Below, piece after piece: positions 1 through 11,472 of a stretch of DNA of 64,000 bases. The DNA is from Filosporella fistucella (taxonomy: Eukaryota > Ascomycota > Leotiomycetes > Helotiales), in NCBI GenBank assembly GCA_030077755.1, contig JAQJZZ010000017.1, positions 806,001 to 870,000 on the forward strand. Reading direction: 5' to 3'. Within the stretch, counting starts at the first letter, position 1; each line of letters starts with the position of its first letter. The notes under the pieces are model-generated. The model had not been told where the DNA came from. It made no database searches and saw nothing but the letters and a program-made list of their open reading frames with translations. A program made the position numbers and the translations under genes.

Positions 1-233
1 AAAAAGCTTGAAATCTAAAATGCCCGGAAGTGCTCCGAGCAGCGACACGCCAAGAACAATGGCGGGGTACTGTCTGAGCTTGAACCCCACCAGCGCCTTT
101 GCATCTACACTTGACAAGCTCCTAACTTTTCAAATATACGTCAGATTTCTACTTTAAAGACTGTAAAGAATTCGTCACTTTTCATCTTATCTTTGAGTAT
201 TCTCAAGAAAAGAATACAGAATAGAGAATAGAA
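1..233. other. upstream flank of the GNAT gene
   Basis: No supported coding region is visible here. The last 60 bases are A-rich and lie directly upstream of the GNAT start codon, so this is most likely promoter and 5' leader. Confidence 0.5.
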
Positions 234-848
234 ATGGCTCCCTCACAAGAAGGCGTTATAGTTCGGCATGCAGTACGAGAAGGTATATTCCCCCCTCCTC
301 TCGCCTTCTTAAATTCTCCTTCCCAAGATAGAAATCCTAACAAACCCCCAGACGTCCCAACAATCCTCTCCCTAATCCACTCCCTCGCCGCCTACGAAAA
401 AGAAACCTCTTCCGTACTCGCAACAATCGAATCCCTCTCCTCCACAATCTCCTTTGCCCCATCGTCCTCCTCCCCAAACGAACCCTCTATCTCCTCCTCC
501 CGCCCAGCCCGCTGTCTCCTAATCTTCACTCCCGCCCACGAAGCGGCTGGAATGGCGCTCTATTTCTATAATTACAGTACCTGGCGCGCCAAAGCAGGGA
601 TATATCTAGAGGATCTGTACGTGAGGGAGGAAGAGAGAGGGAAAGGGTATGGACAGAGACTGTTAGGGGAATTGGCGAAGGAGGTTGTTGGAATGGAAGG
701 GGGGAGGTTGGAGTGGGCGGTTTTGAAGTGGAATACACCTAGTATTAAGTTTTATGAGAGGATCGGAGCGAGGGTTATGGGAGAGTGGCAGACTATGAGG
801 GTTGATGGGGAGGGGTTGGTGGAGTTGGCTAAGAGGGCAGAGGTGTGA
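234..848 (+). CDS. GNAT-family N-acetyltransferase (SSAT-like)
   Basis: Single-exon protein of 204 residues. The acetyl-CoA pyrophosphate-binding signature R-G-K-G-Y-G lies at residues 135-140, preceded by the beta-4 segment YLEDLYVREEERG. The following WAVLKWNTPSIKFYERIGA (161-179) is the typical C-terminal half of diamine and thialysine acetyltransferases. The fold suggests transfer of acetyl from acetyl-CoA to a small amine, probably in the cytosol, but the substrate cannot be fixed from sequence. A serine/proline-rich insertion (about 69-92) breaks the N-terminal half, a common fungal variation. The gene converges on the LYR gene with only about 60 bases between the two stop codons, so the 3' UTRs probably overlap. 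Confidence 0.85.
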   Translation: MAPSQEGVIVRHAVREGIFPPPLAFLNSPSQDRNPNKPPDVPTILSLIHSLAAYEKETSSVLATIESLSSTISFAPSSSSPNEPSISSSRPARCLLIFTPAHEAAGMALYFYNYSTWRAKAGIYLEDLYVREEERGKGYGQRLLGELAKEVVGMEGGRLEWAVLKWNTPSIKFYERIGARVMGEWQTMRVDGEGLVELAKRAEV

Positions 849-907
849 TTAGGAGTGTTTAGGAGATGGATGGGATTGGTATAATGGTTTAGATTTTTAG
901 GAGCGAA

Positions 908-2335
908 TCAAGTGCTGATTGTGGATTTCTCCTCTCTAATGTTGCTGGACAATGCTTGTACAAGCGGTCTTTCCAGATTTTCTGGTTCCGCTGTTTCCTC
1001 TCTGGCATATGCTCCCTCCATTTCCTCTCTCTTTTCCGTTTTATCTATTTGCTTCATGTGAATCGTAGATGTTTCCTTCTCTTGAAGCAATCTCTGCCCA
1101 ACTCCATTCTCCTCAAAAAGCTCTGCATCAGCAGCTGATGCTTGCAAAATAGGGCCTGTATAATCCTTAGATTCCAGCCCTCCCCATTTTACTTTCCACT
1201 TCATCGTCTCCAGATCATGCCACATCGTCGCCGTTAAACTCCATATATGAGCATACAGCCTTCGTCTCGATCTGTTACTCATAGGCTCCGGGACCGTAGA
1301 TGCAACCGGCAATAACCTCAATAGACGTGCGTTTACATCGTAAACCAACTCTTCATCGTATGTTCTTTTCGAGCCAGGTACCCAATTTGAACCTCGTAAT
1401 CTGCTCAAGAGTTCCGCATATGTGGCTTCTGGTTCTGCAGTTTTTGGTCGTGTGCGTCGCGGTGGAATAGGATCCAACTCCATCTGGTTCGTGGCGAGAG
1501 CTTGCAAACGATCGAACTCGCTCCTGGGAATTGGTGGAACTACTCTATGTAAAGTACTTGCCCACCACTTATTTCGCACACATTTGGCGCGCTTCACGGG
1601 GAAAGGTCGTCCCCATAGGTTTTCTTTCGGTACTTTTGGAGTAACACCGTTTTTTAGCCTGCTCTTGTGAAGATCTCTAGGTTGATTTGCTAGTTGGCTT
1701 TTCAGGTATGCCACAAACCTTTTCGATGGCTGGCCATCAATTATTTGTCTCTCCTGCACCCCTTTGATGAATTTCTCAAGCTGTGAAGCATCCATTGGCA
1801 ATTCCTCCTCAGTCTGAACTCTTAATTCACTGAGAAGGCTCCGCCGTCTTCTCCCAATTCGTCCATGAGCCTCTTTAAGAACATGTTTCAATGCCTCCAT
1901 GTCTCCATTTCCCGCTTTAACCAAAAGTCCATGTGCTGCCAGCGCTTGTTTGAACTTAACCGCGATTTTGGCTCTCGCATCCGCTCTTGCAGCCTTGTGT
2001 TGGAAACGCTCGCGGGTCTTCTTGAATTGTGATACGATGTGCTGGTGTATGTATTCTTGAGCGAAAGAATCGGGAAGGTAGGATGTTGCTCGCAGAAGCC
2101 ATCGATAGAGATGAAGCACACTTTGCGCATGTGCTTGTCCAAGAGGCCGCCCTCGAAATTTAACAGCATCATATTCTTCGATGTTGACAAGCCGCGTTGA
2201 GTTTGCAGGATCGATTTCAAGGCCTCGCGGGGAAGGGTGGTGATTGGATTCCGAAAGACATCTTGAGAGATGAATGGAATTAGTTCGACGGACTTTAGCT
2301 CTCAGAACTTTCAGACAGTTGGCTGCAGGATGCAT
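908..2335 (-). CDS. LYR motif-containing protein (Cup1-like N-terminal type)
   Basis: Single open frame of 475 residues. The LYR tripeptide is at residues 76-78 in SVLHLYRWLLRATSYLP, followed by a helical, basic segment typical of the Complex1_LYR fold. LYR proteins act mostly in mitochondria as adaptors for Fe-S cluster transfer, respiratory complex assembly or mitoribosome assembly, usually with acyl carrier protein. The Arg-rich N-terminus with few acidic residues fits a mitochondrial presequence. Most of the protein is longer than the classical 80-120-residue LYR family, and the acidic C-terminus looks disordered. The ATG used is the first in frame. It is transcribed divergently from the MBP1-like gene. 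The exact role is unknown. Confidence 0.7.
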   Translation of the reverse strand: MHPAANCLKVLRAKVRRTNSIHLSRCLSESNHHPSPRGLEIDPANSTRLVNIEEYDAVKFRGRPLGQAHAQSVLHLYRWLLRATSYLPDSFAQEYIHQHIVSQFKKTRERFQHKAARADARAKIAVKFKQALAAHGLLVKAGNGDMEALKHVLKEAHGRIGRRRRSLLSELRVQTEEELPMDASQLEKFIKGVQERQIIDGQPSKRFVAYLKSQLANQPRDLHKSRLKNGVTPKVPKENLWGRPFPVKRAKCVRNKWWASTLHRVVPPIPRSEFDRLQALATNQMELDPIPPRRTRPKTAEPEATYAELLSRLRGSNWVPGSKRTYDEELVYDVNARLLRLLPVASTVPEPMSNRSRRRLYAHIWSLTATMWHDLETMKWKVKWGGLESKDYTGPILQASAADAELFEENGVGQRLLQEKETSTIHMKQIDKTEKREEMEGAYAREETAEPENLERPLVQALSSNIREEKSTIST

Positions 2336-3058
2336 TGTCGCCGAGCTGCAATGCAGTCATATGGAGGAAAACATGGCAGCAGTTAACGATAATAGTTGGT
2401 GGCTATTATTGCATATCGTTCGCAAATGTTTGTTTTCTATTTGCACCTCGGACCAGCATAAATTCGTTTTGATACGGTAGACACCTGAACTTTGAGGGTG
2501 GACCGTCGCGTCCTCGCGTTACCCAATTCGTATGCTGCAGAGCCTCAAATCCAAAATCTGCATAATCACACACCCCCATAGTCGGAATTGTTGCACAATA
2601 TACTTGTGTGAATAGTAGCAGGTTTACAGCCTTGAATGGCCTTATTGTTCACGGGTTCGTGCATGCATAATTTGTACATCACCGCCCTTTTTGGCGGCCC
2701 TCGCGTCTTCATTTTCATTTCACGGCCAGCGCGTCAATTTCCCTGTGCAGCCGGTCTGATTGGCTCTTCCCACACACGGTCACGGTTACACCCCACTCCC
2801 TCACACCCACAGACACTACCACTACCACTACCACTTTACTTCTTCACGCGCCCGACACACGAACGACACGTCTGTTCTCCCTCCTGGTCCGCAGCAGCGC
2901 GTCCCTAGTCGCCATTGACTTAGACGGAGAGAAAGTTGAGACTATCCTCAACGTTGACGATTGTGGTAGTGTCAGCACTGTGTAGTCTTCTTCATTCAAT
3001 CGACCTTGGTGACGCGACATTCCTCTATTCGCCGATTTCACCTCCTCGAAATACCCAT
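2336..3058. promoter_or_regulatory. divergent promoter region of the LYR and MBP1-like genes
   Basis: Non-coding 0.7 kb between two divergently transcribed genes. It contains a short CACTAC hexanucleotide repeat (about 2814-2836, 3.5 units) and a pyrimidine-rich stretch before the MBP1-like start, typical of a fungal 5' leader. An in-frame ATG at 2936 would add 41 residues to the MBP1-like protein but is not preferred. Confidence 0.5.
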
Positions 3059-5770
3059 ATGGCCTCTGCGACAGTCACTACAAACCCCCAACCCCTTGCG
3101 ACTACATCGCATTCTCGTCAGAACCACTTGAACAGACCACCCTCCTTTTCTTCTACCTCGGGTGTATTCGACGACCAAGATACTCCCAATAGTCGTCCCA
3201 ATCCACAGATGTCTTTCAGTATGAGCCAGGGCTCTCAAGGGAGCGCATTGATGATGCAACAAGGAGGATCTTTTCGACAGTATGACGGGATGAGCAGAAT
3301 TAATCGCAGAGATTCTGCGCCGCAGATATACTCGGTCAGCATCATTAAAGTATGCTCAGGACCTTTGCTAACATGATTCAGGCTATATATTCGGGAGTAG
3401 ATGTATATGAGATGGAGGTTAATGGAATTGCTGTGATGCGCCGGCGCAAGGATAGTTGGTTGAATGCAACACAGATACTTAAGGTTGCAGGTATAGAGAA
3501 AGGAAAGCGAACTAAGGTGCTAGAGAAAGAGATCCTGATCGGAGAGCACGAAAAGGTTCAGGGAGGATATGGAAAATACCAAGGAACCTGGATCAAGTTC
3601 GACAGGGGATTGGAGTTTTGCAAACAGTATGGTGTGGAGGAACTACTTCGTCCCTTGTTGACTTACGATATGGGCCAAGATGGCGGAGTTGCCGGTCGTG
3701 GTGGAATCGATACCCCGACGAAGGAACAAGCTATGGCGGCTGCTCGAAAGAAGTTATACAACTCTGGAGTTGAAAGCCGAAATAATAGCCAAACTGGAAC
3801 TTTTTTCAAAAATATATCGAGTACGGCCTCACATGCGGTTGCCGCTATTAGTAAAGCACGCTTCGATTCACCAGTTCCCCGGATAAGAAACAGCAATTCG
3901 AACCGACCTCCAAGCTTTAGTCGTCAATCATCCCAGCAACAGATGGGTTCTCAAGAGGCAGCATATCCTGGAGGATCTCAACAAAGCATGGCAAGCTTCG
4001 CCTCAGCGGATAGTTTCGCTATGAGCGGACAACAAGACTCGGCGTATGCAACACAATACACTCGAGACGATGTTCGCAATGGTGACTTTGAAGAACCACC
4101 AAGGAAGAGAATGAGACCTTCACCACACTTGGATTCTCAACAGACAATGGATGAAAATTATTACAACATGTCAATGCGGGAACCGTCACCGACTGAACCA
4201 AACGAATCATTCGTATACCATTCGCAATTCCAAGGTGAAGGCAGCAATTTGCCATTGCCTCCCCTCTCAACCTCATTTGGATCACAACAAGCAAGCATGA
4301 GGAAGGATATTCTCATGACTCTCTTCACCAATGAGAACCAGGCCAACTTCAGCAAGCACAAGGCATTCCAGACTTTATCACCCGAAGAGCTCGATACCCC
4401 AATTGACGCGAGTTGCAATACTTCGTTGATTTGGGCAGCAACTCTGGGCCGGACGTCCCTCTTAAAGGCTTTGATTGCACGAGGAGCCAGCATTTTCCGT
4501 GTTAACTCTTCTGGCGAAACTGCTTTAATGCGCTCTTGTCTGGTCACGAATAATCTCGAACTTGGAACCTTCCCTGATATTCTAGAGCTTCTCGGTCCCA
4601 GTATCGAAATCCGAGATTCGCGCGGTCGAACTGTTCTCCATCATATTGCCGTCACATCTGCTGTCAAAGGACGAAGTCAGGCAAGCAAGTATCATCTCGA
4701 AACACTCCTCGAGTTTGTTGTGCGCCAAGGCAGCGCACCAAACAGTCAGCAATCTTTCAGCAACGGCCCTTCAGCTTTGAAGACACTTGGAATTGGTCGA
4801 TTTATGTCTGAGGTTGTGAATATTCAAGACCGGTCAGGTGATACCGCTTTGAATATTGCAGCTAGAATTGGCAATCGCAGTATCATTTCACAACTTCTTG
4901 AGGTTGGTGCAGATGCTTCAATTGCCAATCGTTCAAATCTTAGCCCCGTCGACTTTGGAGTCGGTGATCCTGCTGAGTTTGAAGGCCGTGCTGAAGAGCG
5001 AGGTATCATGAAGGCTTTGGGGACAGCAAAGGAGAGTAGTGGGGAGATTATTTCCTGTAAGTTCTTACCCCCTATATGTATATCAAATACTGACTTTTTC
5101 AGCTATCACTACACTTCTTAATGAAACCGAAACCGAGTTCACAAAGGAAATGGACAAGAAGCAGGCTGCAATTGATGATCTTCATTCCCAACTTCGAGAA
5201 GCATCTGGAGATCTGGGAGAACAACGCCGACATATTGAAGTTCTTCAAACAGACTCGAAAGAACGAGAGCTGCGAAAGATGAAGACAACGAACCTAATGA
5301 GAGCATATGAGGACGAACGGGCAGCTCTATCTCACTTGCAAGGGCAATATGGTCAAATGAACGGCGAGGTTGAAATGCAACTGGGGGATGCGGACCAGGG
5401 CTTGGCTATCGAAGGTCAAGCTGCAATGCTTCTTTCTCGGATGAACCCGCAATCACATCAACCCTTGGTTATCGACCGGACAGAACGTCAAATCCTCAAC
5501 TCCACATTGCCACCAGCATCCGTTCTGCGAGCCCGTCTTAACGCCTACAAGGCCAATAATCAGGCTCTTGAAAACAAGGTCCAAGGCCTGCAAAGCCAGA
5601 GCTCGGAATTGGCTGCTAAATACCGAGAGGTGATCAGCCTGTGTACTGGTGTCCCAGAAAACAGTGTTGACGATCACCTGGAAAATCTGCTGCGTGCGGT
5701 TGACAGTGAGCACGACGACGTGGAAATCACTCGGGTGAGGGAGTTCCTACAGCGTGTGGAAGGTGTTTGA
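3059..5770 (+). CDS. MBP1: APSES-ankyrin transcription factor, Mbp1/Res-type (MBF subunit)
   Basis: Three exons, 3059-3334, 3382-5056 and 5103-5770, give 872 residues. The APSES DNA-binding domain (about 93-200) shows YSGVDVYEMEVNG, SWLNATQILKVAGI and the KVQGGYGKYQGTWI wing. Central ankyrin repeats (about 430-590; NTSLIWAATLGRTSLLKALI and GDTALNIAARIGNRSIISQLL) and a C-terminal coiled coil follow. This is the layout of Mbp1/Swi4/Res proteins, which bind MCB/SCB elements and, with a Swi6-like partner, drive G1/S genes in the nucleus. Intron 2 has a GTAAGT donor. Intron 1 (47 nt) needs a GTCAGC donor; a GTATGC donor 15 nt downstream also keeps frame but leaves only a 32-nt intron. The start at 3059 is chosen because the upstream 41 residues do not look like this family. 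Confidence 0.92.
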
Positions 5771-7010
5771 GTAACGACTTATTGACTGCATTTTCGGCGT
5801 TGGGAGGTTGTTTGAACAGCATCTGGGAGTTGTATGCATTGCATTTGAATGCTGTGTACCTAAGCATGTGGACTAATACGTGCTTAGAGCATGTTTGTGG
5901 ATAATTCGAAATGACGTATCCTAAATTTATTCGTTTTGTTTGTGACCTAGCTTTTTGTTGCTGAATCTTCGTGTTGTGCAGTCCTCAAGAGATACATTTT
6001 GATAATATGCTTTTCTCAACCAATTGTCTCCAATGCGTTGCTGAAGTAGAAGGGTAGGAGAACCGTACGAACTCTGCGTGCTAAGATCTCCTTCAATGAG
6101 CAGCAAGGCTGTACGATTCGCATTCTAGGAAGCCTTCAAATCGACTCCTTTTTTGATTTCAAGGCTTTGACTATTGGCTTTCAGCGAGTCTGAGACATGA
6201 CGGTTTTGTTATCTTCACGCCCAACTTAAAATATACTCTTATCAAATGTAAAACACAAAAAATAGTTTATATCTAACGCGATGGGGTGTAGAAGCAGCGC
6301 TATCATGATTTTGCTTTATCATTAACTCTAAGACATGAAGACCGATCTTGAGTACTTGATCAATACTTCTCATCTCATCTCCAACTTTTCAAACAATTCT
6401 CATCTGTATATTTCTCAGTCTATTTTACCACAACCCCCAAAAAGAACCCCTTCAACCCCTCACCATTCACAAACATGTCTCTGTAGCTGAGATTTGAACA
6501 AATAAGACGACACACCGAGACACCTCAATGCTTAATGCCAAGCAAAGAGAAAAGCGAGCAGTGCTCGTAAACGGTTTGTAGATAAGGAGGACAGGCCAAA
6601 AATTAAATTTTTCCATCATGTTCGACTCAAATTTGTAGACTACTATACATACCTACTAGTACATTACATCATCTTTCTTGGCTTCAATGATAGATAAATT
6701 TTTGGTTGCATATTCAGGAATATTCCTATGAACCAATTGTTACCACATACATATGTATTGTTACACGCCTTGAATTAAGCTCATGTTCCCTACCTTAGCG
6801 GCTCCATTTTGAAGTCAGGAGAAGATAGCGTTGTCATCCAGGGGTCTTTCGCTAAGTCGCCCAACTTTGACCACTGAACGTCGTTGTGTTCTTCCCCTTA
6901 TTTAGGCGACGTGCCTAAATTACACTTCCTCGATCCCATCCCACTGAACTCCAAATGACATCCATATGTGTATCATACCTAAAACGCTCACACCGACCTG
7001 TTCCAAAGTT
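5771..7010. other. gene-free interval, 1.2 kb
   Basis: AT-rich non-coding sequence with no frame that shows protein-like composition or any family motif. It holds the 3' region of the MBP1-like gene and the 3' region of the convergent gene ending at 7011. I see no RNA gene or repeat. Confidence 0.5.
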
Positions 7011-7727
7011 TCATCTCCTCCCTCCACCTCTCGTGTCCCTACCAACAGGCCGCTGATCACGACTCGAACGTCCTCCACCTCTCCCGCCATCATCAAGTCT
7101 TCTACTATCACCAACCCTTTTCTCTTCAAGTTTTCGTTCTTCCGCCGCCCTTCTATTCTTTTTTGTCCTTCCAGCTCCATCGATCCCACTGATAATAGCA
7201 CTCGCCGCCAAACCACCAGCTGCAACTCCAAGCACAGCCATCACAGCTGTTTCAACCTTTCCATATTTGTGTCCTTCTCCTCTTCCTGAGTTTTTCCCTC
7301 TATCGTCACTCAAGCTTCTTCTTCTCCTTTCTCTCTTGTTATATGGACTATAGCCTCTATAATCCCTATACTGCCCCGGCTGTGAACTTGTTCTTCTCAC
7401 AGGGCCATTCGGTCGCCTCCGACCTCGCTCGTCAGGATAACTTGGAGAAGGCGGCTGATAGTATCCGTATCCATACCTGTCATCATCTGATGGCGCATAC
7501 ATTCTTCGACGTGGGTCCTCTTGATATCTTGGCTCGTGGCTTGCCTCAGAATCGGCTCTTCTTCTTCCTTCCTCTCTTCTGGTGTCATTGTGTCTTTGAT
7601 CGTGGTGGTGTAGGTGTGGCATGTGATACGCATCCGAATGCGTGTATTTGTCCGGTATTTTGTGGAAATGTTTATCAACCAATTTATCGACTCCTTCGAT
7701 TCCCAGCTCAATAAGGTCGTCGGCCAT
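7011..7727 (-). CDS. hypothetical Arg/Ser-rich protein with a hydrophobic glycine/alanine segment
   Basis: Single exon, 238 residues, not recognised as a named family. The N-terminus (MADDLIELGIEGVDKLVDKHF) is an amphipathic helix. Residues about 30-150 are disordered, rich in Arg, Asp, Tyr, His and Ser. A single hydrophobic stretch, VETAVMAVLGVAAGGLAASA (about 160-180), could be a membrane segment or a glycine-zipper-like helix. The C-terminus is basic and Gly/Arg-rich with RGGGR-like runs. Proteins with this layout are widespread in filamentous ascomycetes without known function. Composition is unlikely for a random frame of this length, which supports a real gene. Confidence 0.6.
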   Translation of the reverse strand: MADDLIELGIEGVDKLVDKHFHKIPDKYTHSDAYHMPHLHHHDQRHNDTRREEGRRRADSEASHEPRYQEDPRRRMYAPSDDDRYGYGYYQPPSPSYPDERGRRRPNGPVRRTSSQPGQYRDYRGYSPYNKRERRRRSLSDDRGKNSGRGEGHKYGKVETAVMAVLGVAAGGLAASAIISGIDGAGRTKKNRRAAEERKLEEKRVGDSRRLDDGGRGGGRSSRDQRPVGRDTRGGGRR

Positions 7728-8535
7728 ATCTGAGTGTCTTTTTGGTTTGGTGGGGTAACTTCTGCCAGCCCAGCTTGATATGACTTTCGTTGTCGTGATT
7801 GATGTCCAAAATTTGAGTTTTCAAGAATTGTGGGACAATGCCGTTAATCATATACCAGGGGAAATCTTATGAACACCCAGGGATAGGTACAGCTGTCAAT
7901 TATGGTTCGAACTGTAGCTTATCTTCAATAATCAGGTTCTTGGTTAGCGCCCAACCCCTTGGCGGTTGTCATCGTGCGTTAGTGTCTGGCGGGGCGTCGG
8001 GACCCCGACCAACCCCTTTCAATAGAGGAGTAGTAGGGATCTGATAGGCCTCTCTCGCTGGAAGATCACTGATCTTGCATGCTGCCATGCACTCAACATC
8101 GCTTATATTTTGCTCCTTCAATTCCCATTGAGACACACAACAGCACCTTAACACTTCTTCGATACATAGCACTATGCGATCAGACATGCTACCGATATCC
8201 GAAAATCACGGGGAAAGGCTCGAAAGTTTCACTTACATGTGTTTTTGTATCAAGAATTCCAAGAGGTGGATGAGAATTTTCAAGTGTTCGTGGAATTATA
8301 TGTGGGAAGCGAGACCCGAATTTCAGCAAACATGTCGAAACGAAAAGCGCGAGTAAAGTATGTCATTTTCTACTTTAACAAACCAAATTAACAAAAAAAC
8401 AAACTGTCATGTTGAATGACTCAGCAATGAACGTAAATGCAATGCCCCTTTTGCCGCACCCACTGCTCGTACTCTCCTCCCTTAGAGTTCACGCCCGATC
8501 ACATATTCTTATATAGCATCATTTTCAGAATCTAT
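7728..8535. other. gene-free interval, 0.8 kb
   Basis: No convincing coding frame. It includes a short GC-rich patch near 7990-8020 containing a perfect 6-bp inverted repeat (GTCGGG, two bases, CCCGAC) within otherwise average sequence, of unknown meaning. The interval serves as promoter for the gene at 7727 and 3' region for the secreted-protein gene. Confidence 0.45.
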
Positions 8536-9187
8536 CTAGCAAAATCCAGTGGAACTTGAAGTACGTCCATAGCTAGCCTTCCATCCACTGTGATAAACCC
8601 ATCCAGCTCCAGCATCTCCACCAGGGTTGAATCCACATTGTGTATTAATCTTGGCGAAGTCACCCCAAACATCGTTATAATGGCAGGTTTGCCCGTTCTT
8701 TCCATAGTTACACGCGTAAGCCACTCCAGAGCCGTAGTAGGCAGCAATTGCCTTGCCGGTGAAGAAATACCCATTTCCACACTGATTGGCGAGGTTGCCT
8801 TGGGCGAGGTTGACGCTGGAGGGTGTCAGTGTTGAACTTGGAATCTACAGGATGAAAAGATTCTAGATCCAAATGCAGAATTTTAGACTTTAAGAAGACT
8901 TACTTTGCTGTAGGGGTACCAAAACCTGCGCAATTGGTACTATCACGTTTCTCGATGTCGTTGATGGAACGAGCGACGAGATCTGTCACTTTGAGCGTTT
9001 CGTTGATAGGAGCGACAAATGTCCAGACGGTAGACCCATCGTCCGCATGATCAATGGTATAGATTCCATGAGGATGGTCGGCTGGTGGTCCGGTGAGAGC
9101 ACCTCTAGCTTCAATGGCGGTGTTGGGCAGGGTCCATACGCCCGAGACAGCGAGGAAACTCGAGAGGAGGATTGTGAATTGGACCAT
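8536..9187 (-). CDS. small secreted cysteine-rich protein with Kex2-type processing site
   Basis: Two exons, 9187-8904 and 8815-8536, joined over an 88-nt intron with GTAAGT donor and CAG acceptor, give 187 residues. The first ~19 residues (MVQFTILLSSFLAVSGVWT) form a clear signal peptide. A pro-region follows, ending in a dibasic KR in DIEKRDSTNCAG, the usual Kex2 cleavage site. The predicted mature part (about 105 residues) has six cysteines, enough for three disulphides, and is Gly/Asn/Tyr-rich. I do not recognise the family. A secreted protein, possibly an apoplastic effector or antimicrobial-type protein, fits, but that is inference from architecture alone. The start is the only ATG that yields a signal peptide. 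Confidence 0.75.
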
Positions 9188-10439
9188 CGTTGAAGAGCGG
9201 GTATGATGTATTTTCTACTTGAGAATAGGGAGGTTTGAGGGAATTTGGTTGATTGTAAGAGATGAAAGTATGTTGTGAGGTGTAGAGTGAGGATTGTGTG
9301 ACTAGAATTGAAGATTGATGTGGAACTCACTACCTCTTTATAGTTTTCGATGTGGCAACCGAAAGTAGAATATCAAAGCTTTCATGGACAAACCTATTAT
9401 CTGGCAGTAATGGTAGACGGCGACTTCAATTGCCGTCTATCTTGGAGTCATCTCACGAAGCCACGGTGGTATGATAGAATTATCGGAGGAGTCCAAATGC
9501 AGCAGTGGGAGGCCACTAAGCCTACTAGCTGAGTTTTCGGAGAAGAAATGGATCTAGGTGATAGGTATACATTCTAGTCGAATATTTTAGGGCTGCAGCC
9601 GCTCCCTTAGAATATTCAACGGTGGCCATTGATCATAGCCTAGACTTGTGGAGAGAATAACTCCCAATTCCGGCTAGAAATCAGAATTTTCAAAACGCAA
9701 TGTTTTTATTCGAATGGCGTTGTCACTTTAAAAATTTCCTTATCGCCAAGTCATACTTATTGTCTGAAATAATTCTTGAATGAAAGATTCAACACAACGA
9801 AAAGAGTGAAATCAAAGTACCAAACCCTAGAACATGACCTAGCCTCCTTGTATCTAAATCTACTTGATCCCAAATACTTTTAAACCTCAACGATCGCAAC
9901 AATTCTCTGCCGCATTTCTAAAGTAATTCTGTACACCTAGTCCAGAACTGACTGGTACATGCTCAGCTGGAAAAGGGTATATTCGGGCTTCTTATCTTTC
10001 TAGACAAAGAAAGAACCCAACCTCGAGTAGATCTTCGAAATGCGGGTCTTCTTGAAAACAATAAATGATATTATCCTTCAAGTAGGCTTCAAATTCAAGA
10101 TGTAGAGCCTCATCTGACGTGAGAACCGAGAGGCTTTGGGGGCTGAGACGCATATTCTTTATTGTACGCGGGATGCAAGGGACCAATTCCTCCTTTAGGA
10201 AATTCAGCCGCAGACAGATACAGGGAAACTGAGATCTTCCCGTGCTCGGTGAGATTCTTGCAACATCCCTTTTGGCTTACAGTAAGATATATAGATCCAG
10301 CCTTCTCCGAAATCGGAAGCGTGGCTATCGAGACTTATGAGCAGCAGAAAAAATAGAGACTAGGCTTGAAAGTCTAAACAGCTTCTCTCTTCTTTATTAA
10401 CCTCACTCAAAATGGCGAAGGAATGCAGCTGAGGTAGGT
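9188..10439. other. gene-poor interval with a possible coding remnant
   Basis: 1.25 kb with no confident gene. On the minus strand, about 9992-10200 carries an open frame of protein-like composition (VLTSDEALHLEFEAYLKDNI), but no start, splice pattern or known motif could be built around it. It may be a gene relic or an unmodelled exon upstream or downstream of other features. The right end is the 3' region of the kinase gene. Confidence 0.35.
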
Positions 10440-11472
10440 TCAAACACTATTGTTATCATTGTGCTGCTGCTGCCTCTGCCGCCACTCCTCTTTCGAATAC
10501 CAGCCTACAGTTCTCTCCGAACACTCCGTAAACCATTCATCTTGTAAGAGCTCCTTTGCAGTCGGCCTATCCCTCGGATCAAGTTTCATGATCTTAAGCA
10601 GGAAAGCTTTATCCGCAACGGAGATCTCCCTTTCGCCGAGGTAACAAAACGGCTTCATCTTGCCTGGCGGTACGACAGACATGATGCCAATTAGCGCCTC
10701 TTGAGTATCTTCGTCTGCAATCTCCTTGTATGAGATTGGGAATGGTCCAAACCACTGATGCTGATGAACGACAATTTTTGTCTCATACATCTCGTGGCCT
10801 TCTGGCTCTTCTGGCTCAAAGATGTGGAAGTTGAGACCCCATATCAAGTTTATGAGCTAGATGAACATCAATTTTAGACATAAAGCATTGAGCATTAAAG
10901 GTATACTAACGGTAACACCAAAACTCCAGATGTCGGCAGCGGTGCCCCAAGGGATCTCAAGATGAACTTCAGGCGCGCGAAAAAGGCTTGTGCCAGTAGG
11001 TACACCATCCTTTGCGAATTCGGATTCAACAGACACAGTTCCTTCACAATCTGCCAATTCTACCTCAGCGAAGCGGTTCTCCTGCTTTCCATAGTTCACT
11101 AAGACATTGCTGGGTTTAACGTCTGTGAAAAGATGTTGGTCAACAGTACGCACGCTGCTTAGAAGCGAGCGTACCTGTATGTATGTAACCATCCTCGTGC
11201 AGGATTTGAAGGGCGTCAAGAATATTTCTGGCCACGAACTTAATCTCCTGTCTAGTGAGCCTCTGCTTCCTGGAGGCTTTGGTTAGATCATCATCAAGGT
11301 ACTTCAGTACTATGGCTGGTGGCTCGGCTGGGTCTTCTATCTCGTCCAAGAGAGGACGGAGAGTGGGAGCACGACCCTGAAAATGCTTGAGAATATCACG
11401 TTCATTGTGGAGGCGCCAGTGTCCTTCAACACTTTTGACCACGACTAGATTTTCTTCTTGATTGCTGTTCAT
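10440..11472 (-). CDS. protein kinase-like protein with divergent N-lobe and DFG motif
   Basis: Three exons, 11472-11175, 11122-10911 and 10856-10440, give 308 residues. The catalytic loop HTDVKPSNVLVN is completed exactly at the first splice junction, which supports the model. Also visible are a VVVK lysine candidate, an NERDIL helix-C glutamate, the APE motif (RAPEV) and DIWSFGVT. The glycine-rich loop is missing because the protein starts just before the VVVK strand, and the DFG magnesium motif reads D-C-E. It therefore resembles the lineage-expanded, often degenerate Ser/Thr kinases of filamentous ascomycetes. Catalytic Asp and Asn are intact, so activity cannot be excluded. The C-terminus is Gln-rich. 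The substrate is unknown. Confidence 0.72.

Noticed and set aside
2936..3058. N-terminal extension of the MBP1-like protein by 41 residues
   Set aside because: The extra sequence is hydrophobic and unlike the family; the ATG at 3059 starts the typical N-terminus.
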